From: Phlebiopsis flavidoalba
Taxonomy: Eukaryota; Basidiomycota; Agaricomycetes; Polyporales; Phanerochaetaceae
NCBI GenBank assembly: GCA_035772785.1
Contig: JAOCPU010000036.1
Coordinates: 1-64,000 of the forward strand
DNA: 64,000 nucleotides
Direction: 5' to 3'
The notes below the pieces were generated by a model, which was given only the letters and a program-made list of their open reading frames with translations, had not been told where the DNA came from and searched no databases. Position 1 is the first letter of the stretch; every line of letters begins with the position of its first letter. Below are positions 49,097 to 60,551 of this stretch, piece after piece. The translations under genes were made by a program, and so were the position numbers.

Positions 49097-51176
49097 CTAT
49101 TCCTCGCCGTCCTCACCGCTGCTCTCCTCGTCGTCACTCGCCACACCAATCACACACCGCCCGTCGTCTTCTCCTTCAGCGCGCGCCCCGCCGCCGCCAG
49201 CTTCGGTCCGAGCACCTTGCGTGCGCCCGCGTTCGCGCCAATGTCCCAGACCTGCAGCTTCGCCTTGGGGAGCCCGCGGCGGCGAGCGTGAGAGGGTCGT
49301 CTGGCGACCATGCCACGGAGAACACCTTGCCCTGACGTTGCGCATGAGTATGTGAACGAGTAGTACAGGCAAAATGATTATGCATACCACTCCAAGGTCT
49401 CTTGAACGTCACCAGGCTAACCTGCCGCTTGTTCGAGTCGGCGTCCTCTGCGAGGTTCCAGACCTTCACCATCTTGTCTGTTCACCTGTCGCTATACACC
49501 CCCGTATATGTGGGTTGATGTCGAGTGACGACACCTCGCCGTTCGTGGGCCGAGAGCGTGAAACGCGCCGGCGACGGCGTGCTTACGTTGGAGGAGAGAG
49601 TCCGTGCATCAAAGTTAAGCACGATGCCGTTCTCCAGTGACACCTGTAACCCCAGAATATCAGCCATTTTTCCGACAAAAGTCACAGTGTCTACAACATA
49701 CATAGAACGATGTGGCTTCCCACGGATCCCACAGAACCGCAGAGCCTCCACATCCGCACCCAGCACAGCGCCAACGCCAGAGAATCGGGAGATCGCGAGT
49801 CAAAAGTGCGCACAGTCCGATCATAGCTTCCAGTAAGCAGTACTGTAGGCTCCTTGTCGTTCCACTGGACGGCTTGAACTTTGTCCTTGTGTATCGAGAA
49901 GCTGCGCACAGTGCACCCTGGCCCTCATCACCCTCGCCGCTGATCGTAGGATCCCTGCTGAGGTCCAGAGAGCTTGACAGTGTGATCTGCCGAAGCACTA
50001 GCTAGAAGATTGCGGTGCGTCTTGTTCCACGACAGAGACAAGACCGCATCAACGTGGTACGCCGTCGAGGCGGTGCGGGGCTTGTTCTTTCTGCGCTTCT
50101 TCTTGCCCGTGCCCAGTGGTACGGGGGACGTGCGCCGCGGTCTTGTCCGGGCGACCCGAGCACCATGTCCGGATACATCGCCTCGACTGTGTCCAGCGAC
50201 CAGATTTCGATTTCGGGCTCCATCGTGCCCACGGCGATGTAGTTGCCGAATTGTTTTTGCAGGTGATGTGGCTGTGGCCTGGGCGGAGGGGGAGGTGACG
50301 GGTGGGAAGTCAAGCCATTCGAGGCAGAAGCGGGAAGGAGGGGAGCATGAGGTCATGACGGTGTGTCATAGAGGTTCTCTTCGGATTCGTCGTACACGTA
50401 AATTTCCAGCTGTGAGACGTCATCTTCAGTCTTTGCTGTCACAAGGAGGTTGTCCGTAGGGAGGATTTCAAGCTCTTGCCGTTCTCCTCTTCTTCATCCT
50501 GTAAGTAAATAGTTAATGGGTAGCCCACACAATCAGAAGATAGTCCCTGTACCTCTTTCAATGTGATATATGGGTCTTCTTCGTTATTTCGATAATATGT
50601 GAGACCCTTGATGTTGCTAAATGGGCCCATCGCTGCGGTGGGGGGATTGCGGGGGATATTAGTAAACCCTAAAGTAGCTCTTCAAATGTGGCGCACCAGG
50701 CATGGACTCGTCCTCGTCGTAATTATCAAGGTTGTACTGTTCGAGACAAATCCCCCTCAGTCTTGGGTTTTGAGTCATCGTCCATGGCGACATCTTCATC
50801 CATAGCATTTTCATCTTCACTTCAACGGCTGTTCCTCAGTATCACGTCCGGGATAGAGATAAAAGTTACTCACTCTACCCATCCATCCTCGTCGTCGTCT
50901 GCAGTCACGTCGTCATCCGCTTCCTCTCCCTCGGCTCCTTTGCCCATAGTGAGCGCAGCCTTGTGGGCCATCTCGAGTTCCTTCTTTGCATCTTCCAACT
51001 CGATACGGGCAAGCGCACTAACACGCTCTAGCTCCTTGTTCATCTAGGAGGTACTTTCGGGCGGAGGTGCTGGGCAGCGATGCCTCTTTTGACCCTAAGT
51101 CAGAGTCAGTTGCCTGTCACAATATGGCAATACTGTATGCAGCCTACCATGCGACGCCAGAGATCAGACTCGCCAT
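49097..51176 (-). CDS. PWP1: PWP1-like WD40 ribosome-biogenesis protein
   Basis: Nuclear/nucleolar WD40 protein of the periodic tryptophan 1 family, involved in rRNA and ribosome production. The ATG at 51176 reads [10 protein letters not shown], then an intron (GTAGGC to GACTTAG) keeps frame into VKRGIAAQH, the family start. An acidic coiled segment has [19 protein letters not shown] and [14 protein letters not shown]. Then come [60 protein letters not shown] and [14 protein letters not shown]. The WD repeats include [60 protein letters not shown] and [20 protein letters not shown]. The acidic tail is [16 protein letters not shown]. Frame breaks occur at C runs, for example near 49264. The family assignment is firm. 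Confidence 0.87.
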
Positions 51177-51589
51177 TCCGGTGTCTGCTTTGCAGAAAAG
51201 CAAGCGGCGTGGAACGTTTCCTCGAGCAAATCTTCTGGCAAGCGCCAGTGCCATTACGCACCGATAAGATTAGATCAAGTCCTATGAGCGTCTAGTGGAT
51301 GCATGGCCTCTTTCCCCGGATTCTGTCGAAGAAGTTTCAGCTTCTTCCAGGTTTATGCTCAATCCCGAGAGAATCCGTTCGTCTATGGCGACAAACCCCA
51401 CTCGTTTTCTCAAAATACGTTCAAAAAAACAGCTGAAACCATTGGCCGTGATTTCATTGGCTAGAAAAGTGCACGTGATATGCATTCTCGGAGAGCGTGA
51501 GTCCGGGACCGCCGCTCCCGTACTTGGCACAGTTGGACCCTGCGGACTCTGCCCATAACACCGACTAGTCCTGGACTTCGACCACGGTG
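51177..51589. promoter_or_regulatory. Divergent promoter between PWP1 and the tail-anchored protein gene
   Basis: The 413 bp separates two ATGs facing away from each other. It contains two ATTGG (CCAAT-box complement) sites at 51441-51445 and 51456-51460, and a CACGTG E-box at 51472-51477. These are common fungal promoter elements; their use here is inference. Confidence 0.4.
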
Positions 51590-53143
51590 ATGCCAGCAGC
51601 CACCACCACTCTCACTGCCAACGCAGCCTCTCTCTCCTCTTCGACCGCCATTCTGTCTCTCAAGGGTACCATCCCGGCGGGCAGCAGAAAGCTCGACTGC
51701 TGCGACATTACGCGCTCTGCTCCCTCGAGCTACCGATGCCTTCATATACCGCAACTTCTCGCTCGCGCACTCCTTGTTAACGTCCGCATTTGCACTCATT
51801 AACCCACCTGCATCTGCAGGCGAAGATGAGCTCGCGGTGTACAGGCGCAAGTGGGACGTCTTCCGGATTAGCTCGAAGCTACAGTCTATTCCTCTCCGCC
51901 GCCGCTCGACGATACTAACGCCTTCCTACGGCACTCCGCGCTAACCAGACCATGTCTCCGCAGACCCTTGTAAACACACTATACACACGGTCACTACAGT
52001 TGTTCACCCCAACCACGGCATGCGACTCCCAACTCTGGCTACCTACCCTACCAGGTCGCCTGCACTCTTGCCAATGGTGCAGGCGTGAAACTTGGATCGC
52101 AGCGACATAAGCCGAAACTTGATAGAGGACTGGCTGGCGCGCCGAAACCCGGATGGTAGCGAGGAGAGCGTGAATGGATACGCAAAGGTCCTCGGGGTGT
52201 ACTGTCTAGACGTCCTCCCGCGCTTGGAGGAGTGGCAATATGCGGAGGAATTTCTGCAGTACGAGCGAGAGCTGCCCGCTAAAGACCGCAATGTACGTGC
52301 CGTGAAGTGTGCTTCATTGTCTACATTTAGAGCTCATTGTCACATCGTAGGACCTCATTGCAGCTCTCCATGACGTTCATCAGCGCGTCCTGGAGAGGCG
52401 TAATTCATGCAGACCTCACAGCGTTCCTCTGCATCGACGTATCCTCAGCATCTAGCCTCGTCACGCTCAGTCTCTCCCTCTCCTTCGACATCTTCAGAGT
52501 CAAGTGCCTCTACACATACAAGCCACGCCAAAGACGCCCATCCAGAACAGAGGGAAAGGCAAGGGCAAGGATGTCACGACAAGGGCTCAAATGGCCTAAC
52601 TCATCTCACTCCCGAGTGATTCCCGTTCAGTCACTTCTGAAACCTCTGTGACTATACTACCAAGACAATCACGCCCTGACATGATCGCCAAACGCCTTGC
52701 GAACAATCCCAAAAGCAACCTTCGCGGACCGCCGCGACAGTCCAATCTCCCTGCCCCTAACGGCGCGGCGCGCTCAGACGCACTCAGCCCCATGCCGCGC
52801 CTTCCCCGCGCCTCCCCCGTCTACCTCCCCCGCCGTGCGGCCCTCCACTACCATGGGCCTCCTCCGCGCATACGTGCAGAGCCTCCTTCAGTCCACGTCG
52901 CGCCCGAAACTCGCGGCGCTGTTCGTCGTGTTCGTCGTCCTCCCGTTCCTCTCGCTCTTCGTGCGCGTCCGCAGGCAGAGAGACTCGTCACGGGCCCCGG
53001 TGGCACGGTGGAGCAGGTCCGCAGGCGGCTCAGGGGTACCCAATCGACCGGCGCGCATGCGCACGCTCGTCACTCGGATATGGGAAGAGACCGTTCGTGC
53101 GTTGGGCGACACGATCCGGATGGGCGGGAGCGGGCTCGCGTGA
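51590..53143 (+). CDS. Tail-anchored, helical protein; possible Pex26-like peroxin
   Basis: The ATG at 51590 starts a Thr/Ser/Ala-rich lead. After a frame change near 51680 it reads ALLPRATDAFIYRNFSLAHS and DELAVYRRKWDVFRI. Later segments are MSPQTLVNTLYTRSLQLFTP and, after another frame change near 52085, SRNLIEDWLARRNPDG and VYCLDVLPRLEEWQYAEEFL. An intron (GTACGT to ATCGTAG) keeps frame into DLIAALHDVHQRVLERRNS. A Ser/Pro-rich linker precedes the C-terminal membrane helix KLAALFVVFVVLPFLSLFVR (about 52908-52967) with basic residues after it. The end is WEETVRALGDTIRMGGSGLA. The helical repeats plus one C-terminal anchor recall the PEX26/Pex15 type of peroxisomal anchor. I am confident of the gene, much less of that name. 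Confidence 0.65.
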
Positions 53144-53631
53144 GGCGGTGGGTCTCGTGAGGGTATCGCCGTTGTTTGGATATGGATTGTGTACATTTAC
53201 GTATTACCTTCTCCCTGGGCTTCAGTCGATTTAGGGCACCCGTCGCGCGAATACGTGCAATAGGGTTCGGATATTCTTCATATATTACTAAAGACAACAG
53301 TCGACCCCAAGACAATGTTGGCACGAACATCGCATACAAGATGCTGACACCGAACATTCATAGAGACCACGACGTGAATGGGCAGATTCGCCGAATGCGG
53401 GAGTCACTCGGCAACGAAATCAATGAGCACAATACTAGTATCTGCTTCTCGACTCCGAAGACTACCGCGTGCTGCTCGACGTTCGCAATCGTCGGGAGTC
53501 TGCTTCCGCTGCAAGCTTGAGAACGGTCTGTGTCACATTGGTCCTGCTGCTGTTGTTCTTGCTACTGTTGGTCCTGCTGCTACCCCGAGCTAGAGCCATG
53601 TCTGTATCGTCCTTTATGTACGGGCACATCG
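53144..53631. other. Convergent intergenic spacer
   Basis: Lies between the 3' ends of the tail-anchored protein gene and the kinase gene. No gene seen. Confidence 0.5.
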
Positions 53632-55924
53632 TCAGCTAACCATACCAGCGAAGCAGGATGTGCGCATACCTTCTAGCACTGTAAGTGATTCATATTCGTC
53701 GTACCACTTTGTGTCGTCAGCGCACTCGTAGGGGTCCTCAGGAATGACCGGGACGAATGCCGGATCGCCGCGCTTGCCGTTGAACCGTACAGGCTCTGTA
53801 GGGAAATTGATGTAGGTAGGGTAATTGTAGTCGTACGGGGGAGGAGGACTCTTGGAAGGACTCTTAGTCCATGTATACGAGTAGTGTGTCTCCACACTGG
53901 GTGATCGTGTCTTGGGCGGAGATGCAGGTTTCGTCAGGACGTTTGGTGGTCCGACATTGACGATCGGCATGGGCTTCGTGAGGCGTGAGTGCGTGAGGTC
54001 TTCCAGACGTCGAGACAGATCCTTTGCTGATAAACGACTCTTCGGGTTCTTATCCCAGCAGCGGACAACGACGGACCACATCGTGTCCGTCAAGCCCAGT
54101 CTTCTCATGTGGGAGTCGTCAGGCCGCCCGTGGTCTCGCATTTTCGGACCCGCTGACGCTGCGTTGTACTGCGTGGTCCGGTGCTCCAGAAAAAGGAGGG
54201 TGTCCTGTGAATATCTGTAGGAAGTTCAACCAATGAAACGGCTGCAGGGCTTTCGCACGTGCCTCATATATCGTCATTGCGAAACTGTAGATGTCTGTCT
54301 TCATGCTCAGCTCTCCGTGCAAGATTTGCTCCGGGGACATCCATCGGAGTGTACCCTGCGTTTGACCGTCCGAGCTTTGGCCTGCGTGTAGTGTAGAGGA
54401 ATAAAGCTTGATTTGTGAGAGACCGAAGTCCGCAAGGCAGGCTTTGCCAGCGTGATCTACTAGAATATTTGTCTATATACCATGCGTGACAATTAGCACA
54501 GATTATCACGGCGATATTATATGTATGGGCTTACGCCTTTGATGTCTCCATGTATGACCTTATTCTGATGAAGATAAACAAGACCCAAAGATGCTTCATA
54601 TAGCTACGTCAAGCACATAAGCTTACGCCACATTGAGAGCCGAACAGCAAGACGCCGTTTACCAATTGGCAGCGATTCGCGTCCGGAACGCGGCGCAGAT
54701 ACTCCACGACGTTGCCATTGGCCTTGTGTTCGCACACCATGAAAGGCGGGCTGGCTAGTGAGCATGCCCCGTAAAACGCCAATATATTCGGATGCCTCAG
54801 ATCCTTCCACACATTGATCTCCTTATCCATCAGCTACATGGCGCGGTCAGAATCAAGGTATAAACTATGTTGAAAATAACATACCGACTGCGACATCCCT
54901 TTGTCGAGGACCTTCACCGCAACCTTCGTCCCATGCCAGCTGCCCAAATAGACCTGAGAATACCCTCCAGAGCCTAGCTTCAGGTCCCTCGTGAATGATT
55001 ACGTCCAGTGACGTAATCACGAACTTGTCGGGGAGGGTCTTGATGTCTCTCGAGCGACGTTCAAGGTCCTCAAGTCCCCACTCAAGGACCTGCCGCTCCC
55101 GGGAGTCCGGGGCATAGCGTAAATGCTAGACACGATCAGCGCTGGCTGTCCGCTAGGCTCCGCTCTACTTTACCTTTCGCACCGCGACTTTTGCCTCTTC
55201 GACTTGAGGTGCGGTCACTTGTAAGGCCTGCGGTGTAGTTGTGAGCTAGCAGTTTGGGCAGTGACAGACGACTGACCTGTAAGATGTCCCTGTTGCCCGT
55301 AAAAGCCGTTCGAAGCTTTGTTTTAGCGACGGTAAGGCATCTCGCCTCCGAGCGCTGGCCCCGTTCTCTTGTTGCATACGGAGGATGTCAACGGTACCCG
55401 CCAGCTATAGATGCGGTCAACCCATCGCCATAGGTAAGATAAAAAGTGAATGATGCGTACTTCGAGCACCTGGATCGTCCGATCAACTCATCGTAAGCTT
55501 TTTGGATTTGCGACGTTTATATCCCCGTGCCATAACAGTCTATGAAGCCAACTCTTCTTGGACAGGCCTTCAATAGTCCTATGTATCTCTATGAGCTTCC
55601 TATGTTTCATTTGATCAGCTGTTGACCGGATAAAAGAAGAGGTTCATCTCACTCGCAGAGTTTCGCCACCCTAGTTAGGGCTTTCCCACTCAGCGAGTAT
55701 TTCCCTTGCTGCTTCACAAGCTTCAACACCCAGTTTGCGTGTTCGGAGAACTGTTCGCACTCGTGTGCGTTCTCCGACATCGCACCCCTACTGGCATCAT
55801 AGATGTACTTGACCGCTTTGCAGGCTGGTTCCACGAGCGAGAGAGAGAGAGGCCATGGGATCGCTGCCGCCTCCCACCGAGAAGCCAGAGCTTTATGGGC
55901 ACGGCGTGTACCGCAATCACACAT
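53632..55924 (-). CDS. TKL-type protein kinase with MLKL-like helical N-terminus
   Basis: The N-terminal helices are KAVKYIYDASRGAMSENAHE and CEQFSEHANWVLKLVKQQGK, then (intron GTGAGA to CAACAG) HRKLIEIHRTIEGLSKKSWL and ALPSLKQSFERLLRATGTSY. This four-helix-like layout ahead of a kinase recalls the MLKL N-terminal domain. The kinase has GSGGYSQVYLGSWHG, VAVKVLDKG (catalytic Lys), DKEINVWKDLRHPNILAFYG, VIHGDIKGTNILVD (catalytic Asp and Asn), LADFGLSQ and RWMSPEQILHGELSMKTDIY. The catalytic loop is HGD, not HRD. The C-lobe is MWSVVVRCWDKNPKSRLSAK. The tail is Pro-rich and ends GMRTSCFAGMVS. Most introns are phase-correct; one looks like GC-AG at about 54223-54270. Frame breaks occur near 54170 and 55480. 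The start at 55924 is tentative. Confidence 0.83.
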
Positions 55925-56656
55925 CCACGCACGCTTCGAGGGGGGCGTCTTCGGTGGTTTTGAACAGGAATATCGTGTGGTCATGCGATTCCCAATCTCG
56001 CTAAATCTCGCCGGGATACCCGTACCTCGGTCGCACGCGAAGTAGGAACATGCCGAAGGTCCATACCAGGCCGCCCTAGGACATATCGATCTGCAAATGT
56101 GGGCAGGTGCGCCGGCGCCGGCGCTGTTTACAGCCAATACGACGGTTGCACGGTGTACGTATATACGCTCTGACCCGTTCCAAAGTATGGGACAGACTAG
56201 TATTGAAAATATAGCATGGGGGCCGAAGGGGTGACGTTTGCAAGCTGTTCCGCAGTTGCCGTGTCATAACCATCGTCTGGATATGTCGTTTGACGATTAA
56301 AGTAGAAGTGAGAGCATCAGATATTGAATGGACGATGTCACGCACGCGACTTAGGCCAGTGCGCACACGAGGGATCTGTTGTGTGCGGTCCGCGGGTAAT
56401 CGCCAGACGTCGAGCGGCACACGACCAAAACTCGAGGATGACCAAGCTATTCACGAAAGCTATTTCACATTTGGTGGCGAAGCAGAAAGGAAGAGCAAAT
56501 AGTAGACTGTCCGTATTCATATTGACAATGGGTAAGAAACCATAGCGGTGCGTTTTACGCAGACAAGAAATATGACAGGCCTGGTATTGGGATCTCTTTC
56601 CTGCGGCTAAGAAAATGGCGTAAGTCTGATATGGGGTCTACTAACGGCGTGGCTAC
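55925..56656. other. Spacer between the kinase and VTC1
   Basis: No supported gene. Short frames on both strands; the kinase promoter and the VTC1 3' region should be here. Confidence 0.45.
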
Positions 56657-57519
56657 TCACAGTTCTCGCACTGCAGATCGACATGATACACAGATTTGAA
56701 GTGATGAATTGATCATTAGCCATTGAGTCGTAGTAATGTATTCATACGTACCTCGAATAACGAAGTTAGCGAGCACAGCGAAGAAAAGAAGTGCGCTGAT
56801 AATTAGCGGCCCGGCAATTTGATCTGTCCAGGGAGTCAGTTCTGCAAGAAAACGGGCATTTTCATAGACCTACCGAAATGACCAGGATCTCGTTTACGAA
56901 TCATCGTTATGCGGCGTTGGTAGACATAATAGCCGTAAATCTTTAGAAGCCGTGAGTATGCTTGGAAATGTTGCTATATTTCCAAATCCGTACCAGAACC
57001 ACTACGCTAATTAAAGCGTAGGTATACGCAAAGGTTCTAGCAACCTCATCCTTGGATGCGTTGAATAGAGCGAGTGCAAGAGTGCCGATGAGGACGGCGA
57101 TGTTCAAGTACGAGACCCAAGCTGCATGAAAATGAGTTTGTGCAGCACAGTACGTAATCTTCTGAGAGCGTACTTCGTTCGTTGGCGAACCAGACTTTGC
57201 CCTCGACTTTAATCGGCGTAGCAATCTTCTTTGGTACCCGCACTTGAGGAGGTAGGGAGTTAATAGCGTGATAATCTCGCACGGTAGGCATCTGCCCCTC
57301 TTCATTTTGCTCCGCCTCTGGTACGTTGTCTGCCCGAGTGTAGCGAGGCCTGCGAGCGAATGTCTTCTTCGGAAGCGACGCTAGAGCAGAAGGCGAGAAG
57401 GGAGAGAAGACCTCCGACATTGCATGCCAGGACCTCCTGATTAGCGAGCCGTCGCGCTCATGGCCGCTGGGGCTAAGCTCCCTATGTCTCAGAGGAGTCG
57501 TCTCAGTGCTGTCGGCCAT
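56657..57519 (-). CDS. VTC1: VTC1-like vacuolar transporter chaperone subunit
   Basis: Small membrane subunit of the polyphosphate polymerase/VTC complex. Five exons: 57519-57174, 57121-56994, 56940-56874, 56823-56752 and 56670-56657. They sum to 627 nt, that is 208 residues plus the stop, with all four introns (52, 53, 50 and 81 nt) GT-AG and in phase. The N-terminal 110 or so residues are soluble and Ser/Arg-rich (MADSTETTPLRHRELSPSG). The core has RVPKKIATPIKVEGKVWFAN then ER, three membrane helices (YLNIAVLIGTLALALFNAS; FAYTYALISVVVL; AGPLIISALLFFAVLANFVI) and the family loop YYVYQRRITMIRKRDPGHFD. The yeast protein is about 129 residues, so this one carries an N-terminal extension. It is the one conserved gene here without a frame break. 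Confidence 0.92.
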
Positions 57520-57536
57520 GTTGAACGGTGAGTAAT

Positions 57537-58700
57537 GCCAGGGTCAGAAGCAGCCTCAAAGAAATTCAAAGAGGTAAGCACATGGAATATCACGCGCATT
57601 CCTGCAATATGCTGAAACATCTTCGTAGATATCTGAGGGCGTTCGAGGTCCTCAGCGACAAGCAGAAGCGGGACTATAATATGACCAGTTTGGGTGAAGA
57701 GTGTCTCAAAGGCGGAGGCCCCGCACCAGGTGCTTCAGGTCCGGGAGGCTTTCACCATTCAGTGGCTTTGGAGGTCCTGGGAGGTGCATCAACGTTTAGT
57801 TTTCGAGCACCATGTTGGTCCAGGGGGTGGCTTCTGGACCGAAACGGAGGTTTCAACCCATCGGATACACGGAACAAGCAAGTGTTCGAGTAAGTGTTTT
57901 ACAATGCAGCTTCGTTTTGGCTAGCCTTCGGACTCACGTCTCGGTGTGTGCGTCGCTTAAGGCACATATGTTGGGATGGGCTGAATGGTGGTGGAATGGT
58001 GTGGTTTCGGAGTTGGCTTCCCATAGGCACACAGGGCACAGTAGTCCAACACATTCAGAGTCTACGATTAGGACGACGACAATGTCCGGCGGACACCCCT
58101 TCTTTGGCGGATGCCAGGGTGGAATGCCAATGCGGCTTACAGGACCAACACAAAAAAAGATACAACATAAAAACATGAAAGTCACGAACCGCGTCGGAAT
58201 CACACGACCAACGTCACCACAACCACCAGCCGGTCCTTCAGGAAAATCACAGAAAAACAGCAAACGTCGATCTATGCAAGGTCTCGTTTGGAGGATCTTA
58301 TATTCAGGGAGCTACAAAAACGCCTGAAAGTAGTGGCGGAAAGCTGCTCGACGGCCTCGAAGGTAGTACAAGGTAGCTTGAAATTCAAGTCTACTCTGGC
58401 TGGGAAAGAAAGGGCACAAAGATCCGCTTCCCGAAGGCGGGTAAACGTGAGCAGCCGACGGGCGAAGCGCCGAAGGACCCGTCGTTTTTTTCGTTGTCGA
58501 CTGGTAAGGAAGCCGCAACGAATCGCTTCCAGCGGGAAGGGAACGACCTCCGTGGCAAACATGAAGATACAGTCGTGGACGCTCTCACAGGCACCGCACC
58601 AAACAAAACGCCGAGATGTTAGCCCCACTCCGGGAGAAAGCTTTTTGTTCAATGGTACCAGCCCGAGCTGCCCCTATCGGTCAAGCCTGGCCCCCCGTAA
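57537..58700 (+). pseudogene. Sis1/DNAJB-type DnaJ remnant lacking the J-domain core
   Basis: Hsp40 co-chaperone fragment. It begins GSEAASKKFKE, after which an intron (GTAAGC to CTTCGTAG) leads to ISE and AFEVLSDKQKRDYNM, the end of a J domain. EECLKGGGPAPGASGPGGF follows, then the Gly/Phe region with GASTFSF and SGGHPFFGG. The C-terminal client-binding domain is present but broken: KRLKVV near 58318, GTKIRFPKAGKREQPTGEAP near 58411, NRFQREGNDLRGKHED near 58515 and VVDALTGTAPNKTPR near 58570. The helix with HPD is missing; the sequence stops 18 bp from the VTC1 start codon. Retained introns argue against a retrocopy. Truncation plus many frame changes make this a pseudogene that now forms part of the VTC1 upstream region. 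Confidence 0.82.
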
Positions 58701-60280
58701 CTAACTGCGCGCCCCAGGCCCGGAGCGCGCGGGCACCATCCGAAAGGAAGGGAGCGCGAAGACGAGGGCGACTGCTTGTCAAATGCGGACGTAGTATTCG
58801 ACCGTTTCTCACGCCAGCACAGAAGAAGGATTCGGAGGTTTGGCGTAATATTTTGGGTTTGGATCTGTTTGACCCGGTCTTTCGCGCTATTTAGCGTCCT
58901 ATTGGACTTTCCGCCATCCAAGAGCCCACCTATCACAATAATGTATATCACGCATGCTAAAATACCATTAATGTAGAGATGATACCCCGAATGTCTACTG
59001 CTCCCCCACGTGTTGTCTCCAAAACGCCCTGCCACCCTGAGAATTCCGTAATTCCGTAGACGGTCTTGTGAAGTCTCATCTCGACCATGGTATGTTCCAC
59101 CCACCAACCTCATTACAGGTTTCCCCCTGCCGGCGTCCTTGAAGAGTCGCGTTAATGTTGGTGATGTAATTCTGGTATACCACCACAGTTCACGGGGACA
59201 TACAGGTATACGCCATCCCCGCCTCCCTTTCTAATAAGAAGCAACCAAATGCGCAGTATCGTCATGAGTATGGGCAAATGTTATGATCCACACATCCGGC
59301 GCCGCGACGCGTCGGCGTCCCTTTGATGTGAGTGCCTGATCACGGAGACGTTCTGCTATATCTAACCAACTGATTCCGATTAACTTGAAGAGTCCTCGCG
59401 CAACACACCTACGCCGTGTTTCACCGACATATCACAGCATTCTAGATCGTTTTGATGATACACACATCTCGACATCGCAAATCCAGACCGAAATCATAGT
59501 CAGGTTCTCTACTTGGGAAGCGCTATGCCCGCCATACATCGTCGATTAATCGTTCAAGAGCATAGAATGAAGGCAGAGTATTCCGAAGAGACTTCCAACA
59601 TCGCCTCAGGTTTGCGGCGGGTGGTACTGCGCACCTATCTATTACTTACCATTGAGTGAGTACACTCTTCCACCCGCATTTGCCCCTTGCTGACCGTACT
59701 CATCAACCCCCAAATCCTTCAGTGCGAGGAACGAATTTCATGGCTGCCAAACTCGTGTGTCAAACTAAGGACGCTCGGACAGTGATTAAACCAACATGAC
59801 CTTGAGCAACGTCGAGAGCCGATGTACCAAGGATCCGCGTACTCTATTCGCGGTCGCACTGACCGAAGTCAAACGTAAAAGAGATATTGATGTCGACGTG
59901 CGTCCCGCCTCCCCACGACGACGCCGCTCCTGTTGAACCTACAGCAGCTGTATTAGTTAAAAATCGAACGGCCAAATGTCTCGCGGAAAGCGCTTCCTGT
60001 ACAATAAGAATATCACTACGACGCCTCAAGGTCAGTCTCGGAAGCCTTGTTGGCGCACATTGGGGTCCCACAATTGGCCGTGTCCCGTTTATAACCCGCT
60101 AGCGGGCACACGTTCACTTTAAGCACTCGGCAGTCCCTCCCGGGAGCTTCGTGCTGTGCTGTGATCAGGCAGTTAGACGTCGCTGCGAGGTCTTCGGCGA
60201 GGGTCCTTCAGGGATCGCCTGAAGATGCGCATCGCCGCCTTATGCGCGCGCGAGCCTCGCAACGGGCCTGTTTCATGGCA
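58701..60280. other. Gene-poor region
   Basis: No recognisable gene. A frame at 59844-60071 (-) has protein-like composition but no family motif. Confidence 0.45.
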
Positions 60281-60551
60281 GGATGCCCAAACGGCGTCCC
60301 TGTTGGTCGGACCGAACCTCGCGAATGATCCTCACATCGCATCTTATTGGCTCCTTGAAGGGTCCGACTACTTGGACAGTGATTGCAAAGGGCCGTTCTT
60401 GACCCAGAAAGAAGGTTTTTAACCCCTTTGGTAGGAGGACGTGCAGGTCTATTTCGAAGGCAGCTGGGTTCATGGGAGGACGGGCCTTTCTCCGGCGTGT
60501 TCGACATATCACACGTCCGGTTTGATTAGGTATGTATGTTACGGCCTTCAT
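60281..60551 (-). CDS. Possible exon of an unrecognised gene
   Basis: The open minus-strand stretch PAAFEIDLHVLLPKGLKTFF and PFAITVQVVGPFKEPIRCDV reads like alternating beta strands and differs from shadow frames. No neighbouring exon could be attached with certainty and no family was recognised. Confidence 0.3.

Noticed and set aside
57537..58700. Functional Hsp40 gene
   Set aside because: The HPD part of the J domain is absent and the C-terminal domain is broken into several frames.
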